From an uncultured Sporosarcina sp. (GTDB lineage Bacteria > Bacillota > Bacilli > Bacillales_A > Planococcaceae), in contig CAOKMT010000001.1 in assembly GCA_948469885.1 (NCBI GenBank), positions 22,187-86,186 on the forward strand: a DNA stretch of 64,000 nt, read 5' to 3'. The position numbers were made by a program, and so were the translations under genes. A model generated the notes under the pieces. That model was not told the DNA's origin, did not search any database, and was given only the letters and a program-made list of their open reading frames with translations. Of this stretch, positions 25,381 through 34,365 are shown one piece after another. Every line of letters starts with the position of its first letter. The stretch's first letter is position 1.

Positions 25381-26946
25381 ATGAAAACTGTTTGGTATAA
25401 TGGAAAGATATATACAATGCAAAAGGCAAATGATCAAGTCGATGCGTTGCTGACGGAAAATGGCAAGATCGTAGCGACAGGGACATATGAACAGTTGAAA
25501 GAGGGGGCGGATACGGAAGTGGATTTGCAAGGCGCTGTCATGTATCCAGGATTTGTCGACAGTCATATGCATATGATTTGGCACGGTCAAAAATTACTCA
25601 GTTTAGATTTATCGACAGCATCTTCTGCTGACGATATGATGGATATGCTAATGAACAAGGGAAAACAGGCAGCACAAGGGGAATGGTTTCTCGGAGAAGG
25701 TTGGAATGAAAATAATTTTCCCGATAAAAAGATATTGACCCGTTATGAATTGGACAAAGTAACCGATACACCGATGTTATTAAAGCGAACGTGCCGCCAT
25801 GCATCACTCGTTAATTCGCAAGCGCTTGCACTGGCTGGTATTACAAAAGAAACACCCGATCCGGAAGACGGTGTCATTGTTCGCGATGCGGACGGTGAGC
25901 CGACGGGGTATCTTCAAGAAGGTGCACAAAAGCTTGTGTCCCGGCTCATCCCGAAGCCGACAGAAGTGTCATTGACGCTAGCGTTAACAAAGTCTGTCGA
26001 CCATTTATTGTCGCTTGGATTGACGGGTGCGCATACGGATGATCTAGGCGATTTTGGACCTTATACAGTTCCACTTCAAGCGTTTAAAAATGTGATTGGA
26101 CACGAAAAGAAATTTCGGGCACACTTGCTACGGAGACATACTGTTTTTAAAGATGTAATGGCAAGTGCAACGTATGGCGAGCCGTGGATAGAACCAGGAG
26201 CGATGAAGTTTTTCGTCGATGGCTCACTAGGTGCACAAACTGCGCTGCTTAGTGAACCGTATAAAGATGCACCTGATACATGCGGGGTTGCGATGCATTC
26301 GGATGAAGAGATCGCGGCACTCGTTGCGCTTGCACGTTCCTACGGGGAAGCAATCGGCGTTCACGTTATCGGTGATTTGGCTGCTGAAAAAGTGCTTGAT
26401 GCAATTGAAGCGAATCCGGCACCGAAAGGAAAATTTGATCGGCTCATTCATGTAAGCATATTGCGGGAAGACCTTGTTGAACGGATGGCGAAACTGCCAG
26501 TTGTCCTCGATATACAGCCGCCATTCGTCGCATCCGATTTTCCATGGGCGGAGGACCGGTTGGGTGAACAGCGCCTTGAGTGGGCGTACGCATGGAAAAA
26601 GCTTCTCGACCACGGTTTTATTTGCGGCGGTGGTTCAGATGCGCCAATTGAAGATGTTAATCCATTACTTGGGATTTATACGGCGGTCACACGACGCAAA
26701 CCGGGAGAAACCCATGAAGGCTATTTGCCGCTGGAAAAGCTAAGTCGTTTTGAAGCGATTGGCTTGTATACGACAGGAAGCGCGGCGATAATTGGCAAAT
26801 CGGATGTGCGCGGTCAACTAGCTGTTGGGTTCGATGCGGATTTCACTGTGCTTGACCGTGATTTATTCGAAGTGGAAGAAGAAGCGATTTTAGACGCAGA
26901 AGTGGTGATGACTGTCGTAGCGGGCGAGGTCATGTATACACGCTGA
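25381..26946 (+). CDS. YtcJ-like metal-dependent amidohydrolase
   Basis: 521-aa amidohydrolase-superfamily enzyme of the YtcJ type. The N-terminal metal motif DSHMHMIWHG, a middle VHVIGDLAAEKVLDAI, and C-terminal GGGSDAPIEDVNPLLGIYTA are typical of this subgroup. The substrate is unknown; these enzymes hydrolyse cyclic or N-acyl compounds. The start ATG 25381 follows AAAGGGGG; the in-frame codon at 25336 is rejected. Confidence 0.85.
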   Translation: MKTVWYNGKIYTMQKANDQVDALLTENGKIVATGTYEQLKEGADTEVDLQGAVMYPGFVDSHMHMIWHGQKLLSLDLSTASSADDMMDMLMNKGKQAAQGEWFLGEGWNENNFPDKKILTRYELDKVTDTPMLLKRTCRHASLVNSQALALAGITKETPDPEDGVIVRDADGEPTGYLQEGAQKLVSRLIPKPTEVSLTLALTKSVDHLLSLGLTGAHTDDLGDFGPYTVPLQAFKNVIGHEKKFRAHLLRRHTVFKDVMASATYGEPWIEPGAMKFFVDGSLGAQTALLSEPYKDAPDTCGVAMHSDEEIAALVALARSYGEAIGVHVIGDLAAEKVLDAIEANPAPKGKFDRLIHVSILREDLVERMAKLPVVLDIQPPFVASDFPWAEDRLGEQRLEWAYAWKKLLDHGFICGGGSDAPIEDVNPLLGIYTAVTRRKPGETHEGYLPLEKLSRFEAIGLYTTGSAAIIGKSDVRGQLAVGFDADFTVLDRDLFEVEEEAILDAEVVMTVVAGEVMYTR

Positions 26947-26982
26947 ATCAAATGAAGGCTGAAAGAAAGGAATGGATTATGA

Positions 26983-27597
26983 ATGGGAAACGGTTGGCAT
27001 GAAAGGTTTTCGGCAGAAGAGTACGTATACGGAAAAGAGCCGAATGCATTTGTTGTAGAAGCCGCACAGCAATTACCGGCTAAAGGGAAAGTGCTGTGCA
27101 TTGCCGAAGGAGAAGGCCGGAACGCGGTTTACTTGGCTTCTCTCGGTTTTGACGTGACCGCTTGGGATTTCGCACAATCCGGTCTTGATAAAACGGAGAA
27201 ACTGGCAGAAGAAAAAGGCGTTCATGTGAAAACGGAGCTTCGCAATTTATTGGATGTAGTGTGGGAAGAAGAACAATGGGACGCAATCGTCCATATCTTT
27301 GGCCATTTCCGCGAAGATATTATGGACCGGACGTTAGCAGGCGTTAAAATCGCATTGAAACCAGGTGGCTACTACGTCAGCGAACTGTATTCGAAAGAAC
27401 AGCTTCAATACGGAACAGGCGGCCCCTCCTTAGAAGATCGATTGGCCGATCCAGTCAAATGGTTAACGGCATTCGATGGTTATTTCATTCAACACTTTTA
27501 TATTGGTGAAGTGGAACGTACAGAAGGACGATTGCATACAGGGACTGCGCACGTCGTCCAAAGTATTTTTCAAAAAAGAAAAGAGGCAGGAAAATGA
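26983..27597 (+). CDS. SAM-dependent methyltransferase (TehB-like)
   Basis: 204-aa class I methyltransferase. N-terminal W-H-E-R-F-S-A-E-E-Y-V-Y-G is typical of TehB-like methyltransferases; motif I reads VLCIAEGEGRNAVYLASLGF and the acidic residue of motif II is in VTAWDFAQSG. Substrate unknown. Its end overlaps the ywbE-like gene by 4 bp (ATGA), indicating one transcript. Confidence 0.85.
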   Translation: MGNGWHERFSAEEYVYGKEPNAFVVEAAQQLPAKGKVLCIAEGEGRNAVYLASLGFDVTAWDFAQSGLDKTEKLAEEKGVHVKTELRNLLDVVWEEEQWDAIVHIFGHFREDIMDRTLAGVKIALKPGGYYVSELYSKEQLQYGTGGPSLEDRLADPVKWLTAFDGYFIQHFYIGEVERTEGRLHTGTAHVVQSIFQKRKEAGK

Positions 27598-27788
27598 ACG
27601 GACAAAATCGTGATGATCTAAAGCCGGGGATGAAAGTCGCCGTCATCTTGAAAAAAGACCAACGTTCCGGCGTCCAAACAGAAGGAATTGTAAAAGATTT
27701 ATTGACAAAATCAAAGTTCCATCCACATGGCATTAAAGTGCGGCTTGAGGATGGACAAGTTGGGCGGGTTGCGGAGATTTTAGAGTGA
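27594..27788 (+). CDS. ywbE: YwbE family protein
   Basis: 64-aa protein matching the YwbE family (DUF2196): R-D-D-L-K-P-G, then VAVILKKDQRSG, GIVKDLLTKS, HPHGIKVRLEDGQVGRV. Function unknown; the small beta-barrel look resembles nucleic-acid-binding folds (inference). Translationally coupled to the methyltransferase. Confidence 0.88.
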   Translation: MNGQNRDDLKPGMKVAVILKKDQRSGVQTEGIVKDLLTKSKFHPHGIKVRLEDGQVGRVAEILE

Positions 27789-27933
27789 ATCGTCCATAAA
27801 GTCCAGACATCGATACTATTATGCTTTTCAAATCTGGTATTTTAAATAATATACCGAATATAAAAATTATTTGATAAATTATGCCGTGCCATATATACTC
27901 AAACTAGGTTGTAAAAAAACTGCATATAGAACT

Positions 27934-28140
27934 TATAGGGTGCTATTCGTTGATAAACGAAATGGCTTAATTGGGAAGTTCGGTGCGAATCCGACGCGGT
28001 CCCGCCACTGTAACGCGGAGTTGCTTATCATAGACCACTGACGTAAACGTTGGGAAGGCGATAAGAAAACGATGAAGCGAAGCCAGGAGACCAGCCTTGT
28101 AAGTAAGTTCGACAGTCTCACGAGGATGGGAGGGGATCGT
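27934..28140 (+). promoter_or_regulatory. Cobalamin (adenosylcobalamin-type) riboswitch
   Basis: The conserved core CGGTCCCGCCACTGTAA lies at about 27996-28012 and the B12 box GAAGCGAAGCCAGGAGACC at about 28074-28092. They are preceded by GGGAAGTTCGGTGCGAATCC. Helices P3-P6 can be drawn around them. A terminator follows at 28197. Binding of cobalamin should switch off the downstream genes. Confidence 0.95.
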
Positions 28141-28196
28141 TTATTTAGGGGTGCTTATTTAAGGCACTTGCATGTTTTGCATGCGCATACATATAG

Positions 28197-28226
28197 ACGT
28201 CTTTCCTTGAGGAAAGGCGTTTTTTG
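28197..28226 (+). terminator. Riboswitch-controlled intrinsic terminator
   Basis: ACGTCTTTCC (28197-28206) pairs with GGAAAGGCGT (28211-28220) with one mismatch, followed by TTTTT. A preceding GCATG-tttt-GCATGC hairpin may be part of the expression platform. Confidence 0.85.
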
Positions 28227-28260
28227 CGTTGGGAAGAAATGACTGAAGGGGGAAGAGAGA

Positions 28261-31200
28261 GTGAAAGAAGCTAGAAAGCTAGGGAATAAGAGTTTGGCAT
28301 TATTGATGAGTTTTTTATTGGTGTTTTCATTGGCCATGCCTGCAGTTGGGGCGGTTGAAAGTATCGACGGAGAAATTCAAGCATTCGAAGAGACTTATGT
28401 AGAAGAAGAAAATGAGCTTAAGACAGAGAGTGAGAGGCAAGAGGTAGAAGATGAACAAGATTACTTGAGTGAGTCTTCTACTCCGGACCAGGAGTTAGAT
28501 GAGAATACGAATGTAGAAATAGAAGAGGCCATTGACAGTGAAACGCAATATGCTGATCGAAGTGAAGAAATTAGAAATAAAATAGAACAAGCTATTGGTA
28601 AATCGAAACAGTACTATAAAGATCTCCAACCTAAAGGTAACGTTTCGCATAGCGATTATTGGTTATTTTCAGCTTTGTGGGGCGCGGATGAAAACTTGAA
28701 AGAATTCCCATGGGCAGAAAACGGGATGCCTTGGGAAAATGATACCTTTTGGACGAAGGGGAAAGAAAGTGCAACTAGTACATCCAATGAAGATGCAGGA
28801 ATTATTATAGGTTCAATCTTATTGGGACAGGATCCACAAAAGTTTGGCCAACGTAATATTATTCAAGACTTGGTTGACAAACAAAAAGAAAATGGGGCGT
28901 TCTTTACGATTTGGGGAGAATCTTGGGCAATGATCGCCCTTGATCTGGTCGATGCCCCTTATGATAGGGAAAAACATATTGAGCATATATTAGGGCAACA
29001 GTTTGACAGTGGTCTGTTCGGTGGTATCGACTCGAATGGTTGGATTTTGATGGCTCTAGCTCCTTACATGGATGAACGTCAAGATGTTAAGAAGGCAATC
29101 GATTCAGCCGTTCGTGCTGTCCATGAGGGATACCAAAAAAAGGGTGAGATTTCCGATGGTTGGGGTGCTAATTCAAATAGCGTAGCTGCTGCTCTTATGG
29201 GCCTTGCCGCAGTTGGAGAGGATTTATTTAGTGATAAATGGACCAAGGATGGGAAAAATGTAGTCGAGCAATTCATCGAAACTTATCAACAAGCGGATGG
29301 TTCCTTCTGGTGGCAAGAGAACTCGGCGGGTGCCGTCTCGATGGCAACTGAACAGTCATTGTTAGCCTTGTCAACAGTGATAAAGGGTGAATCTATATTT
29401 GTTCAACTAAAGAAACATAAGGATGAAAATCTAGATGTAAAAACCAATGTGTCCATTCGAGTTGAAGGGGTAAAAGAAACGCTTCTTTCCGAGAAGAACT
29501 TTGAAGTCAAAACACTTGAGAAAACAGCGACTGCCTTTGATGCGACTGAGCAGAGTCTTAATCGTCTGGGTATTCCATTTGAGGATTCAAGTGCTTTTAT
29601 CTCTAAGATTGCTGATGAAGGAACAGCGATTTTTGGTGGTTGGGATGGCTGGCAGTATGTAGTTAATGATAACTATCCCGATGTTGGCGCTGGAGATTAT
29701 CTTGTTAAAGACGGAGATGAGATTGTTTGGTTTTATGGTAATGTCGGAGATGTTTATAAAGGTGAGGCATCTGCCGATGAAGTTGAAAAACTTACGCTGA
29801 AACCTACGATTGCTATGGATTCTGAATTATATGCCGGAAATGAAATCGAAGTAGCTGTGACAGCAGAATATAATATTTACGATGAAGAATTTGAGTTAGA
29901 ACAAGAAAGTGTAAGAGCAAAGATTAAGGATGCTGACGTTCATTTCAACGGGGGGATCTATAAAACAGACGAAAATGGGATTGCCCGGATTCCAGGTGAA
30001 AAAGCAAAAGTAGGCTCCTACGAAATCAAGGTTACGAAAGATATTGAGAATAGTTATCCAAGATTACTTCGCCAAGCCAAGAAAGTTATTATTTCAGAAA
30101 AGGAATCTGAAGAGGGGGGAGGCGGCGGTGGTGGAACGCTACCGTCCACAAAAACGGTTACGCTGTCAGTTGAAAAGCGTACAATCGGTGCAGGCGATAT
30201 TATTAAGTCGACGGAAGTGCCATTAAAAGACGGGGATACTGCATTTTCATTATTAAAGCGCACCGCGGATGAGAGAAGGATTTCGATTGATTATTCTGGA
30301 TCTGGGGCGGGACTCTATGTCCAAGGCATTGACGGCTTAAAAGAGTTCAATCATGGACCTTTAAGTGGCTGGATGTATTCGGTTAACGATTCATTCCCAT
30401 CTATTAGTGCAGGAAGTTATGTTTTAAAAGATGGCGATGAACTTCGCTGGCAGTATACGAAAAACTTAGGGAATGACGTTGGTGATGATTCCAATGGCGG
30501 CTCTGGCGGCGGAGGCGGCGGTGGCCCAGCGCCAACACCAACACCAGATGCGACGCACACTGTGAGCGACAGCGAAGATGAGGAGATCTCCATTTCCGCT
30601 GATGAAAAAGAACTTTATATCCAAACGAAAAACGGAAGTAAAGAAGTCACGAATATTGTCACGTTACAATTTCCGAAGAATAGGCTCCCGAAAATTGAAG
30701 CGGTCCGTGGACATACGATATTGGAAATTACACAAGACACGGAAGTCAAATCCGAATGGGATAAAAAACTGCAGCTGCCAAGAAATTTGGCCGTCAATGA
30801 AAAAGGCTTAGCGGAAAAAGTGAACGCGAAGCTAGTAGATCAGAAAGTGTCTAGCATAGACCATCGGATCAAAGTCGGCGGAGATAAAGGCATTCAGTTT
30901 AACAAACATGTGACCCTCACATTAAAAGGCCATGGCGATAAACATGCTGGATTCATCGATCACGATGGAAACTTTGAAACAATTAAGAAATATAATAGTA
31001 CGAGTGCGCAAGAAGATGACGTTTACGCATTTAAAAATGGTAATGATTTAACCATTAAAACGAAGCACTTCACTGAGTTCCTAGTGTATCAAATCGTCGG
31101 AGAAGAAACGTCAGAACCAACCGTTATGCAACCGTTAATTGATAGCGCTGCAAAATGGGTTGATAAAAACCGAGATTTCTCCACATACGACGAGTTCAAT

Positions 31201-32535
31201 GATTGGGATGTCTTAGCACTTGCAAGAGCTGGAAAAGAAGTGCCGGCGCTTTATTATGGAATTATTGAAAAGCATGTGAAAGAAAATAATGGTGAATTTA
31301 GACTGGTCACAGATTACGAACGAATGGCGTTAACAGCGACAGCACTTGGAAAAGACGCGCGGAACATTGCGGGTTATGATTTCATCGAGAAAATTTACAA
31401 CAACTCCCGTATGACGAACCAAGGGACGAACGGTGCATTGTTTGCGCTGCTCGCACTTGATGCACAAGAAGCTGAAGTGCCTGCAAACGCGATTTGGACG
31501 AGAGAGCGCTTGTTGACATGGCTGCTTGATCAGCAAAATGATGACGGTGGTTTCCCCTTAAGTAAAGAAGCGGGAAGTGCAAGCGATGTAGATATTACGG
31601 CAATGGCGCTTCAAGCCCTCGCCAAATACCAAGATCGCAAAGATGTGAAAGAAGTGACGGAAAAGGCACTGCTTTGGATTTCAGAGCAACAGCTTGCGAA
31701 CGGCGGTTTTATCGTATGGGATGAAGAGAATAGCGAAAGTGTGTCCCAAGTCATCATCGGCTTGACAAGCTTAGGCATTTCATTGGAAGATGAGCGATTT
31801 GTGAAAAAAGATGGCGATTTATTGACCGCACTTCATGCTTTTATCAACAAAGATGGGGGCCTCGCCCATACAAGAGGTGAAGCGAGCAACTATATGGCGA
31901 CACAACAAGGACTCCTTGCACTTGCGGGCAATGATCGGTTATTGAAAAAGAAAAAAAGTGTTTACGATATGACAGATGTCAAGCCTGTCGAAGTCCCAGA
32001 GGAAGAGATCGCATTTTCCGACTTGGATAAAAAACACTTCGCTTACAAGGAAATTATGGAGATGGTGGATGCAGGGATTATAAGCGGCTACCGAGACGGT
32101 ACATTCCGCCCGGATGACAAACTAATCCGCGGTCAGGCAGCAATCTTATTTGCACGGGCGCTCGATTTAGAATCACCTGCAAAGCCCCATGGATTCAAAG
32201 ACATTCCATTGTCAAGCACATTTTATGATGCGGCACATGCAACAAAAGCCGCTGGTGTTTTTGCCGGGAAGAAAGACGGCACTTTTGGTGCACAAGACGA
32301 GCTAACACGTGAGCAAATGGCATCTGTGCTTGTACGTGCATTTAACTTGAAAGAAACAGGAGAAAAAGTACCATTGAAAGATTTGGATAAAGTGTCGAAA
32401 GCGCATCGAAAAGATGTGGAAATTTTATATCAAAACGGGATTACGGCGGGAAGAAGTAACGGTACATTCGATCCAAGATCATCTGTCTCCCGCGCACAGT
32501 TTTCAGCCTTTTTATATCGGGCTTTGGAAAAATGA
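28261..32535 (+). CDS. Giant SLH-anchored protein with transcobalamin-like domains
   Basis: 1424-aa secreted surface protein starting at GTG 28261. Signal peptide (1-31). An alpha/alpha-barrel region of terpenoid-cyclase/prenyltransferase type lies at about 92-385, with repeats such as QQFDSGLFGG and GWGANSNSVAAALMGLAAVG. DUF4430 domain 1 (about 394-500), glycine linker, DUF4430 domain 2 (about 631-738), a glycine/proline linker and a beta-rich middle follow. A second alpha/alpha barrel (about 952-1235, with LLDQQNDDGGFPL and SEQQLANGGFIVWD) and three SLH domains (1245-1424) close it. Animal transcobalamin and intrinsic factor combine an alpha6/alpha6 barrel with a DUF4430-like beta domain. 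With the B12 riboswitch just upstream I infer a cell-wall-attached cobalamin (or cobinamide) binder. Confidence 0.85.
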   Translation: MKEARKLGNKSLALLMSFLLVFSLAMPAVGAVESIDGEIQAFEETYVEEENELKTESERQEVEDEQDYLSESSTPDQELDENTNVEIEEAIDSETQYADRSEEIRNKIEQAIGKSKQYYKDLQPKGNVSHSDYWLFSALWGADENLKEFPWAENGMPWENDTFWTKGKESATSTSNEDAGIIIGSILLGQDPQKFGQRNIIQDLVDKQKENGAFFTIWGESWAMIALDLVDAPYDREKHIEHILGQQFDSGLFGGIDSNGWILMALAPYMDERQDVKKAIDSAVRAVHEGYQKKGEISDGWGANSNSVAAALMGLAAVGEDLFSDKWTKDGKNVVEQFIETYQQADGSFWWQENSAGAVSMATEQSLLALSTVIKGESIFVQLKKHKDENLDVKTNVSIRVEGVKETLLSEKNFEVKTLEKTATAFDATEQSLNRLGIPFEDSSAFISKIADEGTAIFGGWDGWQYVVNDNYPDVGAGDYLVKDGDEIVWFYGNVGDVYKGEASADEVEKLTLKPTIAMDSELYAGNEIEVAVTAEYNIYDEEFELEQESVRAKIKDADVHFNGGIYKTDENGIARIPGEKAKVGSYEIKVTKDIENSYPRLLRQAKKVIISEKESEEGGGGGGGTLPSTKTVTLSVEKRTIGAGDIIKSTEVPLKDGDTAFSLLKRTADERRISIDYSGSGAGLYVQGIDGLKEFNHGPLSGWMYSVNDSFPSISAGSYVLKDGDELRWQYTKNLGNDVGDDSNGGSGGGGGGGPAPTPTPDATHTVSDSEDEEISISADEKELYIQTKNGSKEVTNIVTLQFPKNRLPKIEAVRGHTILEITQDTEVKSEWDKKLQLPRNLAVNEKGLAEKVNAKLVDQKVSSIDHRIKVGGDKGIQFNKHVTLTLKGHGDKHAGFIDHDGNFETIKKYNSTSAQEDDVYAFKNGNDLTIKTKHFTEFLVYQIVGEETSEPTVMQPLIDSAAKWVDKNRDFSTYDEFNDWDVLALARAGKEVPALYYGIIEKHVKENNGEFRLVTDYERMALTATALGKDARNIAGYDFIEKIYNNSRMTNQGTNGALFALLALDAQEAEVPANAIWTRERLLTWLLDQQNDDGGFPLSKEAGSASDVDITAMALQALAKYQDRKDVKEVTEKALLWISEQQLANGGFIVWDEENSESVSQVIIGLTSLGISLEDERFVKKDGDLLTALHAFINKDGGLAHTRGEASNYMATQQGLLALAGNDRLLKKKKSVYDMTDVKPVEVPEEEIAFSDLDKKHFAYKEIMEMVDAGIISGYRDGTFRPDDKLIRGQAAILFARALDLESPAKPHGFKDIPLSSTFYDAAHATKAAGVFAGKKDGTFGAQDELTREQMASVLVRAFNLKETGEKVPLKDLDKVSKAHRKDVEILYQNGITAGRSNGTFDPRSSVSRAQFSAFLYRALEK

Positions 32536-32603
32536 ACTTTCAGAAGTCGGTGTTCGCTGTTTATTAGCGAACACCGGCTTCACTTCTATAAGGGAGTGAA
32601 TGT

Positions 32604-33455
32604 ATGCCAAAAAAGGGTATTGGCCAAAAGCTGATCTTGTTTCTTGTCATGATTGCGCTCGGAATAGGACTCATCGTCGGATTGAACCAAATGGTGAAAA
32701 CTTCCGATGATCAAGAGCAAGCTCGGACGGAACAAGTCGAACAGCAGGATGAAACGGAAGCTGACGAGGAAACGGATGAAGTGAGCACGCCGGAAATTGA
32801 CAAGGAAAATGAATCTGATAAAGAAAATCCGGAAGCGAATGAAGGACAAAAGGAGACGACTGAGGAAGAAGCAGACATAGGTGATGGGCGTTCCGAAGAG
32901 AAACAAGTACCGCCTGCAACTGAAAAAAGGGAACAACCAAAGCCGAGCTGCCAGAAAAAAGACGACCCGCAAACTTCAGTAAAGAAAGAAGTGAAAAATC
33001 CACCACCGGCAGAGAAACCTTCAAAGCCGAAAGATCAGGACGTAGTCAAAGAGGAGCAGAAACCACCTAAGCAGGAGGTTGTTGAAACACCGCCCCCACC
33101 GCCGCCGACCAAAAAGACGGCACAATTGACAATTGTCGGTTCCGAAGATATCGGTGTCATTTTAAACACGGTCGAAGTGGAAATCCAAGAAACGGATACG
33201 GTGCTGGACGTGCTTCAACGGACATTGCGCGAGAAGAAAATCCAAATTTCCGTGAGAGGCGGGGGAGCAGGGGCTTACGTTGAAGGCATTTATAACTTAT
33301 ACGAGTTCGATAGGGGGCCGGGGAGCGGATGGATGTACAGTGTGAACGGATCGTTTCCAAATCGAAGTGCCGGAGTATGGCCGGTACAAGAAGGCGAACA
33401 TATCCGGTGGCTCTATACGGTCGACTTAGGGAAAGATTTGGGAGCCGGGCAGTGA
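32604..33455 (+). CDS. Membrane-anchored DUF4430 (transcobalamin-like) protein
   Basis: 283 aa. One N-terminal transmembrane helix (about 9-30, LFLVMIALGIGLIVGL), a long acidic then lysine/proline-rich linker (30-168) and a single C-terminal DUF4430 domain (about 172-280). The domain carries GAGAYVEGIYNLYEFDRG and SGWMYSVNGSFPN, closely parallel to domain 2 of the preceding giant protein. It probably hands ligand from the wall-bound protein to the ECF transporter encoded next (inference). Start ATG 32604 behind AAGGGAG. Confidence 0.82.
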   Translation: MPKKGIGQKLILFLVMIALGIGLIVGLNQMVKTSDDQEQARTEQVEQQDETEADEETDEVSTPEIDKENESDKENPEANEGQKETTEEEADIGDGRSEEKQVPPATEKREQPKPSCQKKDDPQTSVKKEVKNPPPAEKPSKPKDQDVVKEEQKPPKQEVVETPPPPPPTKKTAQLTIVGSEDIGVILNTVEVEIQETDTVLDVLQRTLREKKIQISVRGGGAGAYVEGIYNLYEFDRGPGSGWMYSVNGSFPNRSAGVWPVQEGEHIRWLYTVDLGKDLGAGQ

Positions 33456-33462
33456 TGATTGT

Positions 33463-34365
33463 ATGGTAAGAAACAGGTCGGAAAGCGGGTTCTCTGCGCT
33501 CCATCCAGCAGTGAGTTTCCTCTACTTTGTCGTTGTAATCACAGCTTGTTTATTATTTAAGCATCCGCTCTATTTGTATACGCTTTTCATGGTCGCCATT
33601 TTGTTGAACTGGACGATAGATGGAGGGAAAGCGTTACATAAATCGATCAAAGGTTATGTGTTTATGGCGCTTATCATAGCGCTTGCCAACCCGTTGTTCT
33701 CTAGTCGAGGGGCAACGATTCTCTTTTATTTGTTTGACCGCCCCGTCACGTTAGAGGCCATCGTCTACGGTGTGCAATTTGGATTCTCCCTCTTTTCTAT
33801 ACTGGTCTTGTTCGTCGCCTACAATTTGATTGTGACGTATGATAAATTTCTTTATCTATTCGGATCGATCGTTCCGAGAACTTCTTTCGTTGTCATTGTG
33901 ACCATCCGATTTATCCCTCTTTTAAAAAGACGCTTACAAGACATTATGGCCATTCAAAAAGTACAAGGTGCCTTTCAGGAGGGCGGAAAGAAAAAACGTC
34001 ATCTGAAAGAAGGAATGGCTACCCTTCATACGTTAGTGACGTGGTCTTTGGAAGAGGCGTTAATGACTGCTAGTTCGATGCGGGCAAGAGGCTATGGAGT
34101 GGGCAAAAGAAGTAGCGCGATTCGGTATGCATTGGACGAGAGAGATGTGATCATTTTGTCGATTATGGCGATAGCGGGCACGTTATTGTTCATCGGTGCT
34201 TTTGGCGGGATGGGGCAGTACGAGGTCTATCCACAATTGCAAGAAATTCCATTTTCTGCGCGTATGCTGTTTCATTATAGTAGTTTTCTTATTTTCTTAC
34301 TGATACCGATTATTGTAAACGGGAAGGTGTGGCTAGAGTGGCGCTTTATCAGATCGAAAATGTAA
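33463..34365 (+). CDS. ECF transporter transmembrane component EcfT
   Basis: 300-aa membrane protein of the CbiQ/EcfT family. Helices at 13-60, 85-125 and near the C-terminus surround the cytoplasmic coupling region. A family-typical Ala-Arg-Gly signature appears as SSMRARGYG at about residues 205-213, preceded by KVQGAF and LKRRLQDI. It couples the ATPases to the substrate-binding S component. It lies 7 bp after the DUF4430 gene and its end overlaps the ATPase start. Confidence 0.88.
   Translation: MVRNRSESGFSALHPAVSFLYFVVVITACLLFKHPLYLYTLFMVAILLNWTIDGGKALHKSIKGYVFMALIIALANPLFSSRGATILFYLFDRPVTLEAIVYGVQFGFSLFSILVLFVAYNLIVTYDKFLYLFGSIVPRTSFVVIVTIRFIPLLKRRLQDIMAIQKVQGAFQEGGKKKRHLKEGMATLHTLVTWSLEEALMTASSMRARGYGVGKRSSAIRYALDERDVIILSIMAIAGTLLFIGAFGGMGQYEVYPQLQEIPFSARMLFHYSSFLIFLLIPIIVNGKVWLEWRFIRSKM

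Noticed and set aside
30120-30540. Frameshift in the giant SLH protein at its glycine-rich linkers
   Set aside because: The frame continues through both linkers into conserved domains, and other frames have no matching protein.
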